From positions 868,001 to 932,000 of the forward strand of contig NZ_RAPO01000001.1 in assembly GCF_003610195.1 (NCBI RefSeq): a stretch of 64,000 nt of DNA. The letters are read 5' to 3'. This DNA comes from Halopiger aswanensis (lineage in GTDB: Archaea > Halobacteriota > Halobacteria > Halobacteriales > Natrialbaceae). Positions 25,565 through 33,674 of this stretch are shown here, in pieces. The notes below the pieces were generated by a model. That model was given only the letters and a program-made list of their open reading frames with translations. It made no database searches and was not told the origin of the DNA. Numbering within the stretch: the first letter of the stretch is position 1; every line of letters begins with the position of its first letter. A program made the translations under genes and the position numbers.

Positions 25565-25738
25565 CTACTGATGTTTTACCGGCTCCTCCGGCGACCAGTC
25601 CGGCGGAACGATAAACGTCACGTGCTCCGGATCGCGAAGCTGGTGTAGCTCCGCGGCCTGTTCGGCCAGCGAGCGGTCGCGGTACGGCATCTCGAGGCCG
25701 CACCCGGTACAGACGAGTTTGCAGGTTGGTTCCTTCAT
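25565..25738 (-). CDS. Small zinc-finger protein (57 residues)
   Basis: A short gene beginning MKEPTCKLVCTGCGLEMPYR and ending with stop at 25565-25567. Cys6, Cys10 and Cys13 form a compact Cys cluster, and His32 and His39 (AAELHQLRDPEH) could complete a zinc site in a C2H2-like treble clef. It ends in a conserved-looking FIVPPDWSPEEP motif. Small zinc-finger proteins of this size are numerous in haloarchaea and often missed by gene callers. No partner or function can be assigned. The gene lies upstream of tRNA-Leu on the same strand. Confidence 0.7.
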   Translation of the reverse strand: MKEPTCKLVCTGCGLEMPYRDRSLAEQAAELHQLRDPEHVTFIVPPDWSPEEPVKHQ

Positions 25739-26275
25739 GACGTGTGGCGAACAGGCCCGACGGAGCCGGGCGACGGCGGTAGACTACGGTTCGGTCCTGT
25801 CGGGCTTTAGTAGTCGTCTCCTAGTGAAACGAGGGAAGAACGGCCGATTCACCGACTCGTTACTAGCTGAACGTTGGCGGGAGTAGCACCGTCTTGCGGC
25901 GACATGGAACGATTTCGGGCAGAAACGGACGACGTTATTGGCCAGTGAATTGATTTCGGCGTGCAACGGCGAAAGGACGGCTACGGGGGCCGTTTCACCG
26001 GGATTACCCGTTTCTTCTTACGTCGTTACTCCGCAACGTGGCACGGAGAATCGTCAGTTGCGACCGGTCGTCCCGTAAAAGCGCTCTTTACGACGAACAG
26101 TACGAAATCGTTTGATAGACGATTGACTGACTGTGCCACCGCTTCGGTGACGAACCTATCGATACCGAGACGCGTCTGCTCCATTCCGGCGACCAGAGCG
26201 ATCGTACCGCGATCGAGGCGGCCGACTCGAGACCTACACCGCGGACTTATGCCGGTGGGGACGGTACCGCGTCGT
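25739..26275. other. Intergenic region, no gene seen
   Basis: 537 bases without a convincing reading frame on either strand. It contains an inverted repeat AATCGT/ACGATT (26106-26111 with 26119-26124) and, at its right end, a CTTATG element (26245-26250) that fits the promoter of the TFB-like gene. Confidence 0.5.
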
Positions 26276-26584
26276 ATGCACAGCGCCCGGGATCGGATCG
26301 AGTACGAACCGTGGCTCGAGGAACTCGAGCAGGTCGCCGAGCGGCTGGAACTGTCGACCGAGGCGCGGTCGTGTGCGGTCGATCTCTTTCTCGCGGACGT
26401 GCCCGACGACGACCGCTCCAAACGCGCGATGCTGGCCGCGAGCATCTACGCCGGCTCGCTCGTCGCTGGCGACGGCCGAACGCAGGGAGCCGTCGCCGAC
26501 GCCGCGGACGTCTCCCGGCTGTCCATCCAACAACACTGGAAGGATCGGCTCGAGACGGCCGGCCTCGAGCCGCCGGGCTGGTGA
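26276..26584 (+). CDS. One-repeat TFB-like (cyclin-fold) protein
   Basis: 102 residues starting MHSARDRIEYEPWLEELEQ. From residue 8 to the end it follows the second cyclin repeat of archaeal TFB: a first helix pair (LEQVAERLELSTEARSCAVDLF), the core helix KRAMLAASIYAGSLVAGDGR, then TQGAVADAADVSRLSIQQHWKD, which matches the DNA-contacting helix-turn-helix. The zinc ribbon, B-reader and first cyclin repeat are absent. It cannot act as a normal TFB and might modulate one or recognise BRE-like DNA. A CTTATG box upstream predicts a leaderless message beginning at this ATG. Confidence 0.7.
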   Translation: MHSARDRIEYEPWLEELEQVAERLELSTEARSCAVDLFLADVPDDDRSKRAMLAASIYAGSLVAGDGRTQGAVADAADVSRLSIQQHWKDRLETAGLEPPGW

Positions 26585-26801
26585 CCAGTCGGATCGATCA
26601 CTGGTCGGATCGGTGACCGGTCGGACCGGCGGAGGGCCGCTCGCGGAGTCGCATCTGATCGGGCCTCATAACCGTTTCCCCGGTAACGCGGTGTAGGCGC
26701 CGAGTAGAGACTCCGTTTCGACCCGTAATCGCCTGATTCAGTTACACAAAAGCCGGAATCGCGCGTCGGATCGGTCTCGATCGGCAGCGGACGAGACGGT
26801 C

Positions 26802-27482
26802 TTAGAGTCCCAGTTCCTCGAGCAGGGTCTGGGCCGCCGCGCTCGAGGATTCGGGGCCGCGGGCGGTCAGCAGGTCGCCATCGACGGTGACGCTCGTGTC
26901 TTCCTCGAGTTCGGCGTCCCACTCGCCGCCGGCGGCTTTGACCTCGTCCTCGACCCAGTAGGGAAGCTTGCGGCCGCTGGGCATCAGGTCGTTCTCGTCG
27001 ACGATGCCTTCCTCCCATTCGTTGGGGAAGCCGGTCACGTCGCGGCCGTTGACGAGGAAGGCGCCGTGGCTGTCGCGGGTGAACGCGAGGATACCGACGG
27101 CGTGACAGACGACCAGCGCCTTGCCGTCGTCGCCCTCGACGGCGTCCCGCAGGAGCCGTCGCGCGTCGTGGTCCTGATTCACGTCCCACTCGGTGCCGTG
27201 GCCGCCGGGGAAGACGACGACGTCGTACTCCTCGGCGTCGGCCTGCGCGGTCGGAATCGGATCGTTCAGTCGCTCGTCAGTCTCGTGGACCTCCTGGATG
27301 TGCTCGGCGGTCTCCTCGCCGACCTCGTCGGGATCGATCGAGCGCTCGTCGATCTTCGGCGGATTGCCCGACGGCGTCGCGACCGTGATCTCGACCCCCG
27401 CCTCGGAGAGCGTCTCGAGCGGTTCGACACATTCCTCTCCCCAGTACCCCTCTTCGCTGACGACGAACAGTGCGTCAGTCAT
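26802..27482 (-). CDS. DJ-1/PfpI family protein (Hsp31-like)
   Basis: 226 residues of the type 1 glutamine-amidotransferase-like superfamily. The nucleophile elbow is VVCHAVG with Cys126, preceded by the glycine-rich VVFPGGHGTEWDV. An early acidic residue (Glu17/Glu18, in WGEECVEP) fits the Glu that hydrogen-bonds the Cys in this fold. The length and the insertion around 40-80 resemble the Hsp31/glyoxalase III branch rather than short PfpI. Probable roles are glyoxalase, deglycase or chaperone activity in carbonyl stress. Single gene with its own promoter. Confidence 0.88.
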   Translation of the reverse strand: MTDALFVVSEEGYWGEECVEPLETLSEAGVEITVATPSGNPPKIDERSIDPDEVGEETAEHIQEVHETDERLNDPIPTAQADAEEYDVVVFPGGHGTEWDVNQDHDARRLLRDAVEGDDGKALVVCHAVGILAFTRDSHGAFLVNGRDVTGFPNEWEEGIVDENDLMPSGRKLPYWVEDEVKAAGGEWDAELEEDTSVTVDGDLLTARGPESSSAAAQTLLEELGL

Positions 27483-27638
27483 GTGTGTTCGGCCCTAGGG
27501 GCAGCAGCCTAAAAACGTCCAGCCCACCCCTCGGTTCTGCCGCAATCCGGGCACCCAACCTGTTCGAGACGGTGATCGTCAGGACGATCGCGAACAGTCT
27601 TTTTCGCCGTTCCGCGCGTAGAGACGCTAGGTGTTACC

Positions 27639-28121
27639 ATGGCAGACCGATCGGACCCCTTCGACAGCATCACGGAACTGTTCGAGAGACTCTCCCGGCA
27701 ACTCGAGACGGCCGCGCGCTCGTGGGACGCCGAGATGGACGTCCGCGACGGGGGCGGCAGCCGGTTCGACTTCTCGATGACCCACTCGTCGCCGAGCCTC
27801 GACCTCGCCGACGAGGGCGAGGAGTTCGTCGTCACCGTCGACGTTCCCGGCTACGACACCGAGGACCTCGAGATTCGGCTTTCCGGCGAGACGCTCTCGA
27901 TCAGGGGCGAACGCGAGCACGAGGCAGAACGCGGCGGAGACGGCGAGCACGAACAGTACATTCGTCGCGAGCGAGCGGTGCAGTCGTTCAACCGACGGGT
28001 GCAACTTCCCGACTCCGTCGAGGCCGACGACGTCAGCGCGACGGTCAACAACGGCATTCTGACGGTCCAACTGCCGAAGCGTGAGCCCGCGGACGAGTCG
28101 ACATCGATCGATATCGAGTGA
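27639..28121 (+). CDS. Hsp20/alpha-crystallin small heat shock protein
   Basis: 160 residues. After a variable N-terminus of about 50 residues (DPFDSITELFERLSRQLE), the alpha-crystallin domain runs from PSLDLADEGEEFVVTVDVPGYDTEDLEIRL to VNNGILTVQLPKRE, including LSIRGERE and FNRRVQLP. The final GILTVQLPK motif is the family signature. A C-terminal acidic tail follows; no clear IxI motif is present, so oligomer assembly may differ. ATP-independent holdase for unfolding proteins. Monocistronic. Confidence 0.94.
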   Translation: MADRSDPFDSITELFERLSRQLETAARSWDAEMDVRDGGGSRFDFSMTHSSPSLDLADEGEEFVVTVDVPGYDTEDLEIRLSGETLSIRGEREHEAERGGDGEHEQYIRRERAVQSFNRRVQLPDSVEADDVSATVNNGILTVQLPKREPADESTSIDIE

Positions 28122-28208
28122 GCGGGTACGTCGCCCGCGGTATCCGTCCTCGCCTTCACCTTCGTCTTCGCCCGCGGCCTCGCCCTCCGCCTTGCTCTCG
28201 AGCCCCGA

Positions 28209-29216
28209 TCAGCTCTCGCCGCCGTCGAGATTCAGCGCGTCGAAGAACCGCCGGGTCAGCCGCCCGCCGATGAACTCGAGCAACTCCTCGTCGTCGTCGG
28301 CCTCGTCGGCGAACAGCCCCAACTCGATCCGACCGCCGGCCATGTCGTGGTGGCCGCCGACCGCGCCGAGCCCTTCGAAGCCGTCCTCGAGCGTCTCACC
28401 CATGTGAACCCGCGGATCGATCGAACGGCCGCTCAGCCGGATCGCGTCGTCGACGATGCCGTAGACGAGCACCGTATCCACGCCCTCGAGATTGAGCAGG
28501 TAGTCCGCCGCCTGCGGGAGCGCGTCGGTCTCGGTCGTCTTGCCGACGCTCGCGACGAGCGACGATCCCCGCCGTTCGCGGGTCGCGATCGCCCGGCCGA
28601 TGGCGTCGATCGTCCCCGGCGAGAACGCGCTGCCGTACAACTGCTCGAGCGTCTCGAGATCCGCGTTGGGGTAGACGGCGAGCGCGGCCTCGTACTCGCG
28701 GCGGGTCGGCTCCCGGACGAAGTCCAGCCGCTCGCGGTGGAGGGCAAACAGCAACGCGGAGGCGAGTCGCGTCGTGGGTTCGACGCCGAGTTCGCCCAGA
28801 TACTCGACGAAGATCGTCGCTGTCGCGCCGTACCGCGTTCGGACGTCGGTAAAGCGAGCGTCGCCCGGCTCGCCCGGGTGGTGGTCGACCACGATGTCCG
28901 GGGTGACCGCTTCGGAAAGCTGCGTGTTCGCCCCGGGACGGGCGTGATCGACGAAGCCGATGCAGCCGTAGTCGTCGATCGCCGCGTCCTCGACCGGCTC
29001 TAAGGAGATGTCGAGCATGTTGACGAACGCGCGATTCTGCTGGTGGGAGATCTCGCCGCCGTAGACGATCGTCACGTCGTCGACATCCTGTTGCACGGCG
29101 ATAGCCTCCAGCGCGAGCGCGCTGGCGAGACAGTCCGGATCGGGGTTGTCGTGACAGACGATCGCCAGCGAGTCGGCCGTCTCGAGGACGGACGCGAGCT
29201 CGGCCGCACGGGACAT
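28209..29216 (-). CDS. DHH family phosphoesterase (NrnA/RecJ-like)
   Basis: 335 residues. The DHH domain shows IVCHDNPDPDCLASALAL (motif I, DxD), GFVDHARPG, and the name-giving DHH in DIVVDHHPGEPGD. The C-terminal DHHA1 domain ends in GAVGGHHDMAGGRIELG, the substrate-binding GGHxxAGG-type loop. Mn2+-dependent hydrolysis of short oligoribonucleotides, pAp or cyclic dinucleotide products is the usual activity. The exact substrate cannot be read from sequence. It is convergent with hsp20 and monocistronic. Confidence 0.9.
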   Translation of the reverse strand: MSRAAELASVLETADSLAIVCHDNPDPDCLASALALEAIAVQQDVDDVTIVYGGEISHQQNRAFVNMLDISLEPVEDAAIDDYGCIGFVDHARPGANTQLSEAVTPDIVVDHHPGEPGDARFTDVRTRYGATATIFVEYLGELGVEPTTRLASALLFALHRERLDFVREPTRREYEAALAVYPNADLETLEQLYGSAFSPGTIDAIGRAIATRERRGSSLVASVGKTTETDALPQAADYLLNLEGVDTVLVYGIVDDAIRLSGRSIDPRVHMGETLEDGFEGLGAVGGHHDMAGGRIELGLFADEADDDEELLEFIGGRLTRRFFDALNLDGGES

Positions 29217-29541
29217 ACCCTGTGTACGACGACGAGACGCTTGAATCCCGCGTCGCCTCTCAGGAAGGCGAGACGACGAGCGGGACGAATCGGCAGTCGG
29301 CAGGGCTGGTCGGTGCAGGCGGCCGCGCTCGAGCGGTCCGCCACATATCGTAACGACAAACGCAGGTATCCTTGCCGTACTCGAGCGACCGCTGCGTCGA
29401 TTTATGTGTCATTTCGGAACATCTTCGGCGGCATTCTCAGCGGGAGGTAACGGGTCTGAACCCCTCAAGAACGCTTCTCACACCGGAGAAACGCGCGTCC
29501 CGATTCAATACTCAAACCAGTCGAGGATTCGATGTCAGACG
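29217..29541. other. Intergenic region between the DHH gene and nirK
   Basis: Holds the two divergent promoters. A CAATAC element near 29506-29511 is a plausible weak TATA box for nirK. I could not identify a convincing paired regulator site, and no gene is seen. Confidence 0.5.
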
Positions 29542-30651
29542 ATGACCCGACGTACCCACTCCAAACCCCGACGACGGTTCCTGCAAACGGCCGGTGCGGC
29601 GACGGCGCTGGCGGTCGCCGGCTGTCTCGGTTCCGGGTCGGACGGCGACAGTGCCGACCGATCGACGGGCGACGATACCGACTCCACGGACGAGGCGAGT
29701 GCAACGGCAGCGACGAGCGTCGACGTCGATCGGATCGCCCGCGATCCGACCGATATTCCCGACCCAGTCGACTGGACGGAACCCCGCGAGCACGACATTA
29801 CGATCGAAACCGAGCGGCTGACCGCCGAGATCGAACCCGGCGTCACGTTCGACTACATGACCTTCGAGGGGCAGGTCCCCGGGCCGATGATCCGCGTCCG
29901 CCAGGGCGACCGGGTAAACCTCACCTTCGACGTACCGGAGGACCTGAACGTCGAGGCCCACAACATGGACTTCCACGCGGTCTACGGCCCCGGCGGGGGT
30001 GCCGACGCGACGACCATCGCCCCCGGCGACGATCCGGCGCAGATCAGCTTTACCGCCGAATACGCGGGCGTGTTCATCTACCACTGCGCGATCCCGAACA
30101 TGGACCAGCACATCAGTTCGGGCATGTTCGGCTCGATCCTCGTCGAACCCGAAGACGGGCTCCCCGAGGTCGATCGGGAATTCTACCTCGGCCAGCACGA
30201 GATCTACACGGACGGCGACCTCGGCGAGGAGGGCCACCACGGGTTCGACTTCGACGCCATGCTCGCCGAACAGCCGACCTACGTCGTTTTCAACGGGCAG
30301 GCCTACGGCTTCACGGAGGACGGCGTCGGTCCGATGCACGCCGAGGTCGGCGAGACCGCCCGCGTCTACTTCGCCAACGGCGGCCCGAACCTGCTGAGTT
30401 CGTGGCACCCGATCGGCAACGTCTGGAGCCGCTTCTACCGCGACGGCGACCTCCTGACCGAACCCGATCGCAACATCGAAACGGCGCCCGTCGCGCCCGG
30501 GACGACCGCCGCGGCCGAGATGGAGTTCCCCGTCCCCGGCCCGGTCAAGATCGTCGACCACGCGCTCACTCGAGCCGGCCGGCGCGGCGCGCTGGCCGTC
30601 ATCGACGTCGAGGGCGAGGAACAGCCCGAAATCTACGATCCGAACCCGTGA
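29542..30651 (+). CDS. nirK: Copper-containing nitrite reductase NirK
   Basis: Reduces nitrite to nitric oxide in denitrification, outside the membrane. 369 residues with a Tat/lipobox signal (PRRRFLQ, Cys28 in AVAGC). Type 1 copper ligands: His140, Cys182, His190, Met195. Type 2 copper ligands: His145, His181 and His289 (SSWHPIG). All are in their family motifs (DFHAVYG, IYHCAIP), so the enzyme should be active. The ATG at 29542 is chosen because the Tat motif follows directly. An HTH_10 gene lies downstream. No nor, nos or nar genes are in the window. Confidence 0.95.
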   Translation: MTRRTHSKPRRRFLQTAGAATALAVAGCLGSGSDGDSADRSTGDDTDSTDEASATAATSVDVDRIARDPTDIPDPVDWTEPREHDITIETERLTAEIEPGVTFDYMTFEGQVPGPMIRVRQGDRVNLTFDVPEDLNVEAHNMDFHAVYGPGGGADATTIAPGDDPAQISFTAEYAGVFIYHCAIPNMDQHISSGMFGSILVEPEDGLPEVDREFYLGQHEIYTDGDLGEEGHHGFDFDAMLAEQPTYVVFNGQAYGFTEDGVGPMHAEVGETARVYFANGGPNLLSSWHPIGNVWSRFYRDGDLLTEPDRNIETAPVAPGTTAAAEMEFPVPGPVKIVDHALTRAGRRGALAVIDVEGEEQPEIYDPNP

Positions 30652-30823
30652 CGGGGGTCTCCGAAGCCGCGACGAGACCCCGTCAAATACCGTCGTGCGG
30701 CGGGTGAACGACACCCGTTTCCAGCGGAGTCGGAACGATGCGAGCCGAAAAGCGATGCCACAACCAAGGTACCGGTAACAGAGCGAGCGCGACGACCAAT
30801 CGCGATCAACAGGGTGAATTCCA

Positions 30824-31303
30824 ATGACTGACGACGCCGACGGCGACCGCATCCGCGTCACAGTGGCGATCACGGACGACGACTCCATCGAGCGGCTCGT
30901 CGAGTGCGTGGACGACGTTATAGACGCCCGCATCGTCGACGACGCTGCCGACTCGAACCCGAACCGTCGGCCGCCGGTGCTGCGAATCGACGTCGGTGAG
31001 GTGACTCCGAAACAGTGGGACGCCCTCGAGTTAGCCGCCGAGTTGGGCTACTTCGACTGTCCGCGGCGAGTCGACCTCGAGACGCTCGCGACGGAGCTTT
31101 CGATCTCGAAATCGGCCGTCTCACAGCGGCTCCGCGCGGCTGAATCGACGCTTATCCGGGCGGTTATCGAAGCGGCTCGGGAGTCGACCGCGGACTCGAG
31201 TTCGGGTTCGCGTTCGAATTCGAGCTCGAGTACGGACGCCGAGCCCGAACCGACCGGCACCGACGGCGAACCGGTAGCCGAGCCCGAGCCGGGTGACCGG
31301 TAG
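30824..31303 (+). CDS. HTH_10 (Bat-type) DNA-binding protein
   Basis: 159 residues. A short N-terminal beta-rich segment (RIRVTVAITDDDSIERLVECVDD) precedes the HTH_10 domain (about 58-112). That domain runs from VTPKQWDALELAAELGYFDCPRRV to LATELSISKSAVSQRLRAAES, the pattern of bacterio-opsin-activator C-termini. A Ser/Asp/Glu/Pro-rich tail follows. It has no sensory PAS/GAF domain and only two cysteines (Cys28 and the one in FDCP). It is the same-strand neighbour of nirK, about 170 bases downstream, so regulation of nitrite reduction is a reasonable but unproven inference. Confidence 0.82.
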   Translation: MTDDADGDRIRVTVAITDDDSIERLVECVDDVIDARIVDDAADSNPNRRPPVLRIDVGEVTPKQWDALELAAELGYFDCPRRVDLETLATELSISKSAVSQRLRAAESTLIRAVIEAARESTADSSSGSRSNSSSSTDAEPEPTGTDGEPVAEPEPGDR

Positions 31304-31325
31304 CCGCCGACCGAGTGCTTCCCGG

Positions 31326-32324
31326 TCAGTCCCCGGTCAGCGCCTCGCTGGCCGGCGCGAACTCGATCTCGGTGCCGACGCCCGCCTCGAGCGCCCGCTC
31401 GTAGAGCAAGTACGCGCCGGCGACCGTCTCGATCCCCGTGCCGCCGCTGTCGAACACTGTGATCTCGTCGTCGCTCGTCCGGCCGGGCGCCTCGCCTGCG
31501 ACGATCTCGCCCAGTTCCGCGTGGATGTGATCTTCGGTGACGACACCCTCCTCGAGCGCCGCGAGGAAGGAGCCGGCGTCGAACGTCGCTCGCTCGCGGA
31601 GATCGGGGACGTAGGTCGCGCGCTCGATCGTCGTCGTATCCAGTTCGCGTTTCTCGGGGTTGTACTGGCCCATCGCCGTCACGTGCGTTCCGGGCTCGAG
31701 ATCCGACCCGTCGAACACCGGCTCGCTCGCGGTCGTCGCCGTGATGACGACGTCCGCCCCGGACACGGCCGCCGTGCTCGAGTCGACCGCCTGGACGTCG
31801 GCCGCGAGTTGGTCGTCGAACTCGTCGGCGAAGGACTCGCGGTTCTCGGGGGTCGGCGAGTAGACGCGCACGTCCGCGAAATCTCGGACGGTCGCCGTCG
31901 TCCGGAGTTGGCCGCGGGCCTGCGCGCCGGTTCCGATGATTCCGAGCGTCTCGGCGTCCTCGCGGGCGAGCGCGTCGACGCCGACGGCGCCAGCGGCGCC
32001 GGTTTTGAACGGGTTCATGCTCGCACCGTCGAGCAGCGCGAGCGGTTCGCCGCTCTCGGCGTCGAACAGCGGCGTCATGAACCAGGCGTCTTCGGCGCCG
32101 AAGCCGGCGCTGTACATGTAGCCGCCCATCGCCCCCGTGTCGGGAAGCACGGCGGCGTAACTGGTGAGCATTCCGGCCGGCTCGCTCCGGAAGAACTTCG
32201 AGCGGGGCTGAGCGGGTGCCCCTTCGCCGCGTTGTCGGTAGCCGTCGCGGACGGCCTCGACGTAGTCGGCTGGCGTCGCAAGCTCCGTTACGTCGCTACT
32301 GGTGAGAAACAGCGCGTCGGTCAT
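31326..32324 (-). CDS. Ornithine cyclodeaminase / mu-crystallin family (possible alanine dehydrogenase)
   Basis: 332 residues from the ATG at 32324. The Rossmann nucleotide-binding motif is LGIIGTGAQARGQLRT, followed by VRVYSPTPENRESFA. The substrate side shows KFFRSEPAGMLTSYAAVLP and GASMNPFKTGAAGAVG with the catalytic-type Lys. GADVVITATTASEPVFDG and THVTAMGQYNPEKREL are family motifs. Members act as NAD+-dependent alanine dehydrogenase (archaeal AlaDH), ornithine cyclodeaminase or ketimine reductase. The choice cannot be made by eye. Confidence 0.88.
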   Translation of the reverse strand: MTDALFLTSSDVTELATPADYVEAVRDGYRQRGEGAPAQPRSKFFRSEPAGMLTSYAAVLPDTGAMGGYMYSAGFGAEDAWFMTPLFDAESGEPLALLDGASMNPFKTGAAGAVGVDALAREDAETLGIIGTGAQARGQLRTTATVRDFADVRVYSPTPENRESFADEFDDQLAADVQAVDSSTAAVSGADVVITATTASEPVFDGSDLEPGTHVTAMGQYNPEKRELDTTTIERATYVPDLRERATFDAGSFLAALEEGVVTEDHIHAELGEIVAGEAPGRTSDDEITVFDSGGTGIETVAGAYLLYERALEAGVGTEIEFAPASEALTGD

Positions 32325-32456
32325 CGGCGACACTAACGAACGCAATCAGGGAAAAGCTGGCGACACCGGCCACTACGCACGAATGGTATCCAACGAAGCA
32401 GAACGACCGAAACGAACGCCGAGAAAACCGAAACCGCGAGAACGTGACTGGATCCG

Positions 32457-32672
32457 TTAGTCCGCGTTGAGCGGCGGGCGCGCGGACTGGGCCTCATCGG
32501 CGCCGTCGGACGGCGTGTTGACGAACATTGCATGGCCAATAATCCCCATCGAGACGAACGCGCCGATCGGTACCGCTGCCGTAAACGAGAGTCCCACGAG
32601 CGTCAGGGCGGCGGTGATACCGAGCAGTGCGACTGGGATGAGGCCAAGAACAATGTCGTAGTATCCAGTCAT
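32457..32672 (-). CDS. Small membrane protein under an operator-like inverted repeat
   Basis: 71 residues with two transmembrane helices (YDIVLGLIPVALLGITAALTLVGL and VPIGAFVSMGIIGHAMFV) and a short polar C-terminus. The promoter is unusually clear: a TTATAT box (32701-32706 read on the minus strand) sits inside a 9-base inverted repeat and predicts a leader of about five bases. I do not recognise the family. The regulated promoter suggests a conditional function. Confidence 0.7.
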   Translation of the reverse strand: MTGYYDIVLGLIPVALLGITAALTLVGLSFTAAVPIGAFVSMGIIGHAMFVNTPSDGADEAQSARPPLNAD

Positions 32673-32686
32673 AATCTATCCTATAC

Positions 32687-32718
32687 TATGGGAAATAGGC
32701 ATATAAGTGTTTCCCATA
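32687..32718. promoter_or_regulatory. Inverted repeat straddling a TATA box (probable operator)
   Basis: TATGGGAAA (32687-32695) and TTTCCCATA (32710-32718) are perfect 9-base arms with a 14-base spacer that contains the TATA box of the small membrane protein gene. A protein bound here would block TBP/TFB, so repression is the expected effect. Confidence 0.6.
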
Positions 32719-33093
32719 ATCGGTCGATACCAGATCCGTTTCTAACTCGTATTCAACTCAGTGAATCTGCATAACTTATGGAGCAATTATAGAGTGATCG
32801 GCCGACGCTGGATTTTACAGCACAACCGGATTTCTTCGGATCACATAGGAAAAGAGAAACGACAGTAGATCTCTAAAATCGCACGACGGAGTCGCCCTCG
32901 AGAACTGAGGGCTGCGATACACTCTCCGAAAGTCAATAACTATTGTTCATTATAGTACCGCTGGTGGATTACAGATCGGCAGCAGAGACGCTATCAAACC
33001 TGACAGGTTCCGTGTTTGTCCGAAAAGTGAAAATCAACGGCCGGAACTGACCGGTGAGACGATTGTGGGTTCGATTCCCGCGAGGATGGTCGG
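32719..33093. other. AT-richer intergenic region with a tRNA-like T-arm remnant
   Basis: No gene seen in about 375 bases. At 33064-33082 the plus strand reads like a tRNA T-arm (GTGGG-TTCGATT-CCCGC), but no matching acceptor, D or anticodon arms are present upstream. It is a fragment at most. Confidence 0.4.
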
Positions 33094-33555
33094 TTACGCT
33101 CGGCCGCTCGAGCGGGCGAAAACCGCGTAGCCGACCCGCCAGCCGACGAGAACGAGCAGGCCGAAGCCGGTCATCACCAGCGGGAACGGCCACATCGTGC
33201 TCTCGCCGAAGAGCCCGTTACGGAGGATAAAGCCCACGTTCGCCGCTGCGATCCAGGTGACTGCCGTGGTGCGGGCCGTTTGCGGGACGGACGTTGCGAC
33301 GTCGCTCGCGCTCGTGTAGAGTCCCGCGATCGCTGCGATGAGCAGCCAGCCGAGAACGAACGGTGCGACCGTCTCGAGGGCCGCGATGGGCTGTTCGATC
33401 GGCGTGACGCCGTGGCTGAGTTGGCCTACGAGTACCAACCCGGCGAGGAAGACGACGTCGCCGACGGCCAGCAACAGCGTCGTCCGATCGGCGGTGCCGC
33501 CCGCGCTCTCCGCTCGCACTCCCGTGTCCATATCGGAGGTCGGGACCGCGTCCAT
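33094..33555 (-). CDS. DUF3054 family membrane protein
   Basis: About 153 residues with four transmembrane helices: LLLAVGDVVFLAGLVLVGQLSHG, TVAPFVLGWLLIAAIAGLY, AVTWIAAANVGFILRNGLFG and PFPLVMTGFGLLVLVGWRVGYAVF. The patterns FVLGWLLIAAIAG and WIAAANVGFILRN fit DUF3054, a family of small four-helix proteins without known function. The start is uncertain: ATGs at 33630, 33555 and 33531 are in frame. A CTTAGT box near 33643-33648 places transcription near 33620, which rules out the first. Divergent from the J-domain gene. Confidence 0.75.
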   Translation of the reverse strand: MDAVPTSDMDTGVRAESAGGTADRTTLLLAVGDVVFLAGLVLVGQLSHGVTPIEQPIAALETVAPFVLGWLLIAAIAGLYTSASDVATSVPQTARTTAVTWIAAANVGFILRNGLFGESTMWPFPLVMTGFGLLVLVGWRVGYAVFARSSGRA

Positions 33556-33674
33556 ATTGGTTTCCCGGTTCCGAGGCGGTTCGAGGTGCCACCCGCCGAT
33601 CTTCCATCGATCGTCGTCCGAGCGAAACATGACAGCGGCAGAACTAAGATGGGACCGTCCAAATTACGCGTCCG

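Noticed and set aside
29400-29541. NarO/CRP-type paired regulator site upstream of nirK
   Set aside because: I could not find a symmetric motif that stands out from the background.
33000-33090. Complete tRNA gene on the plus strand
   Set aside because: Only the T-arm is recognisable; acceptor, D and anticodon arms could not be found.
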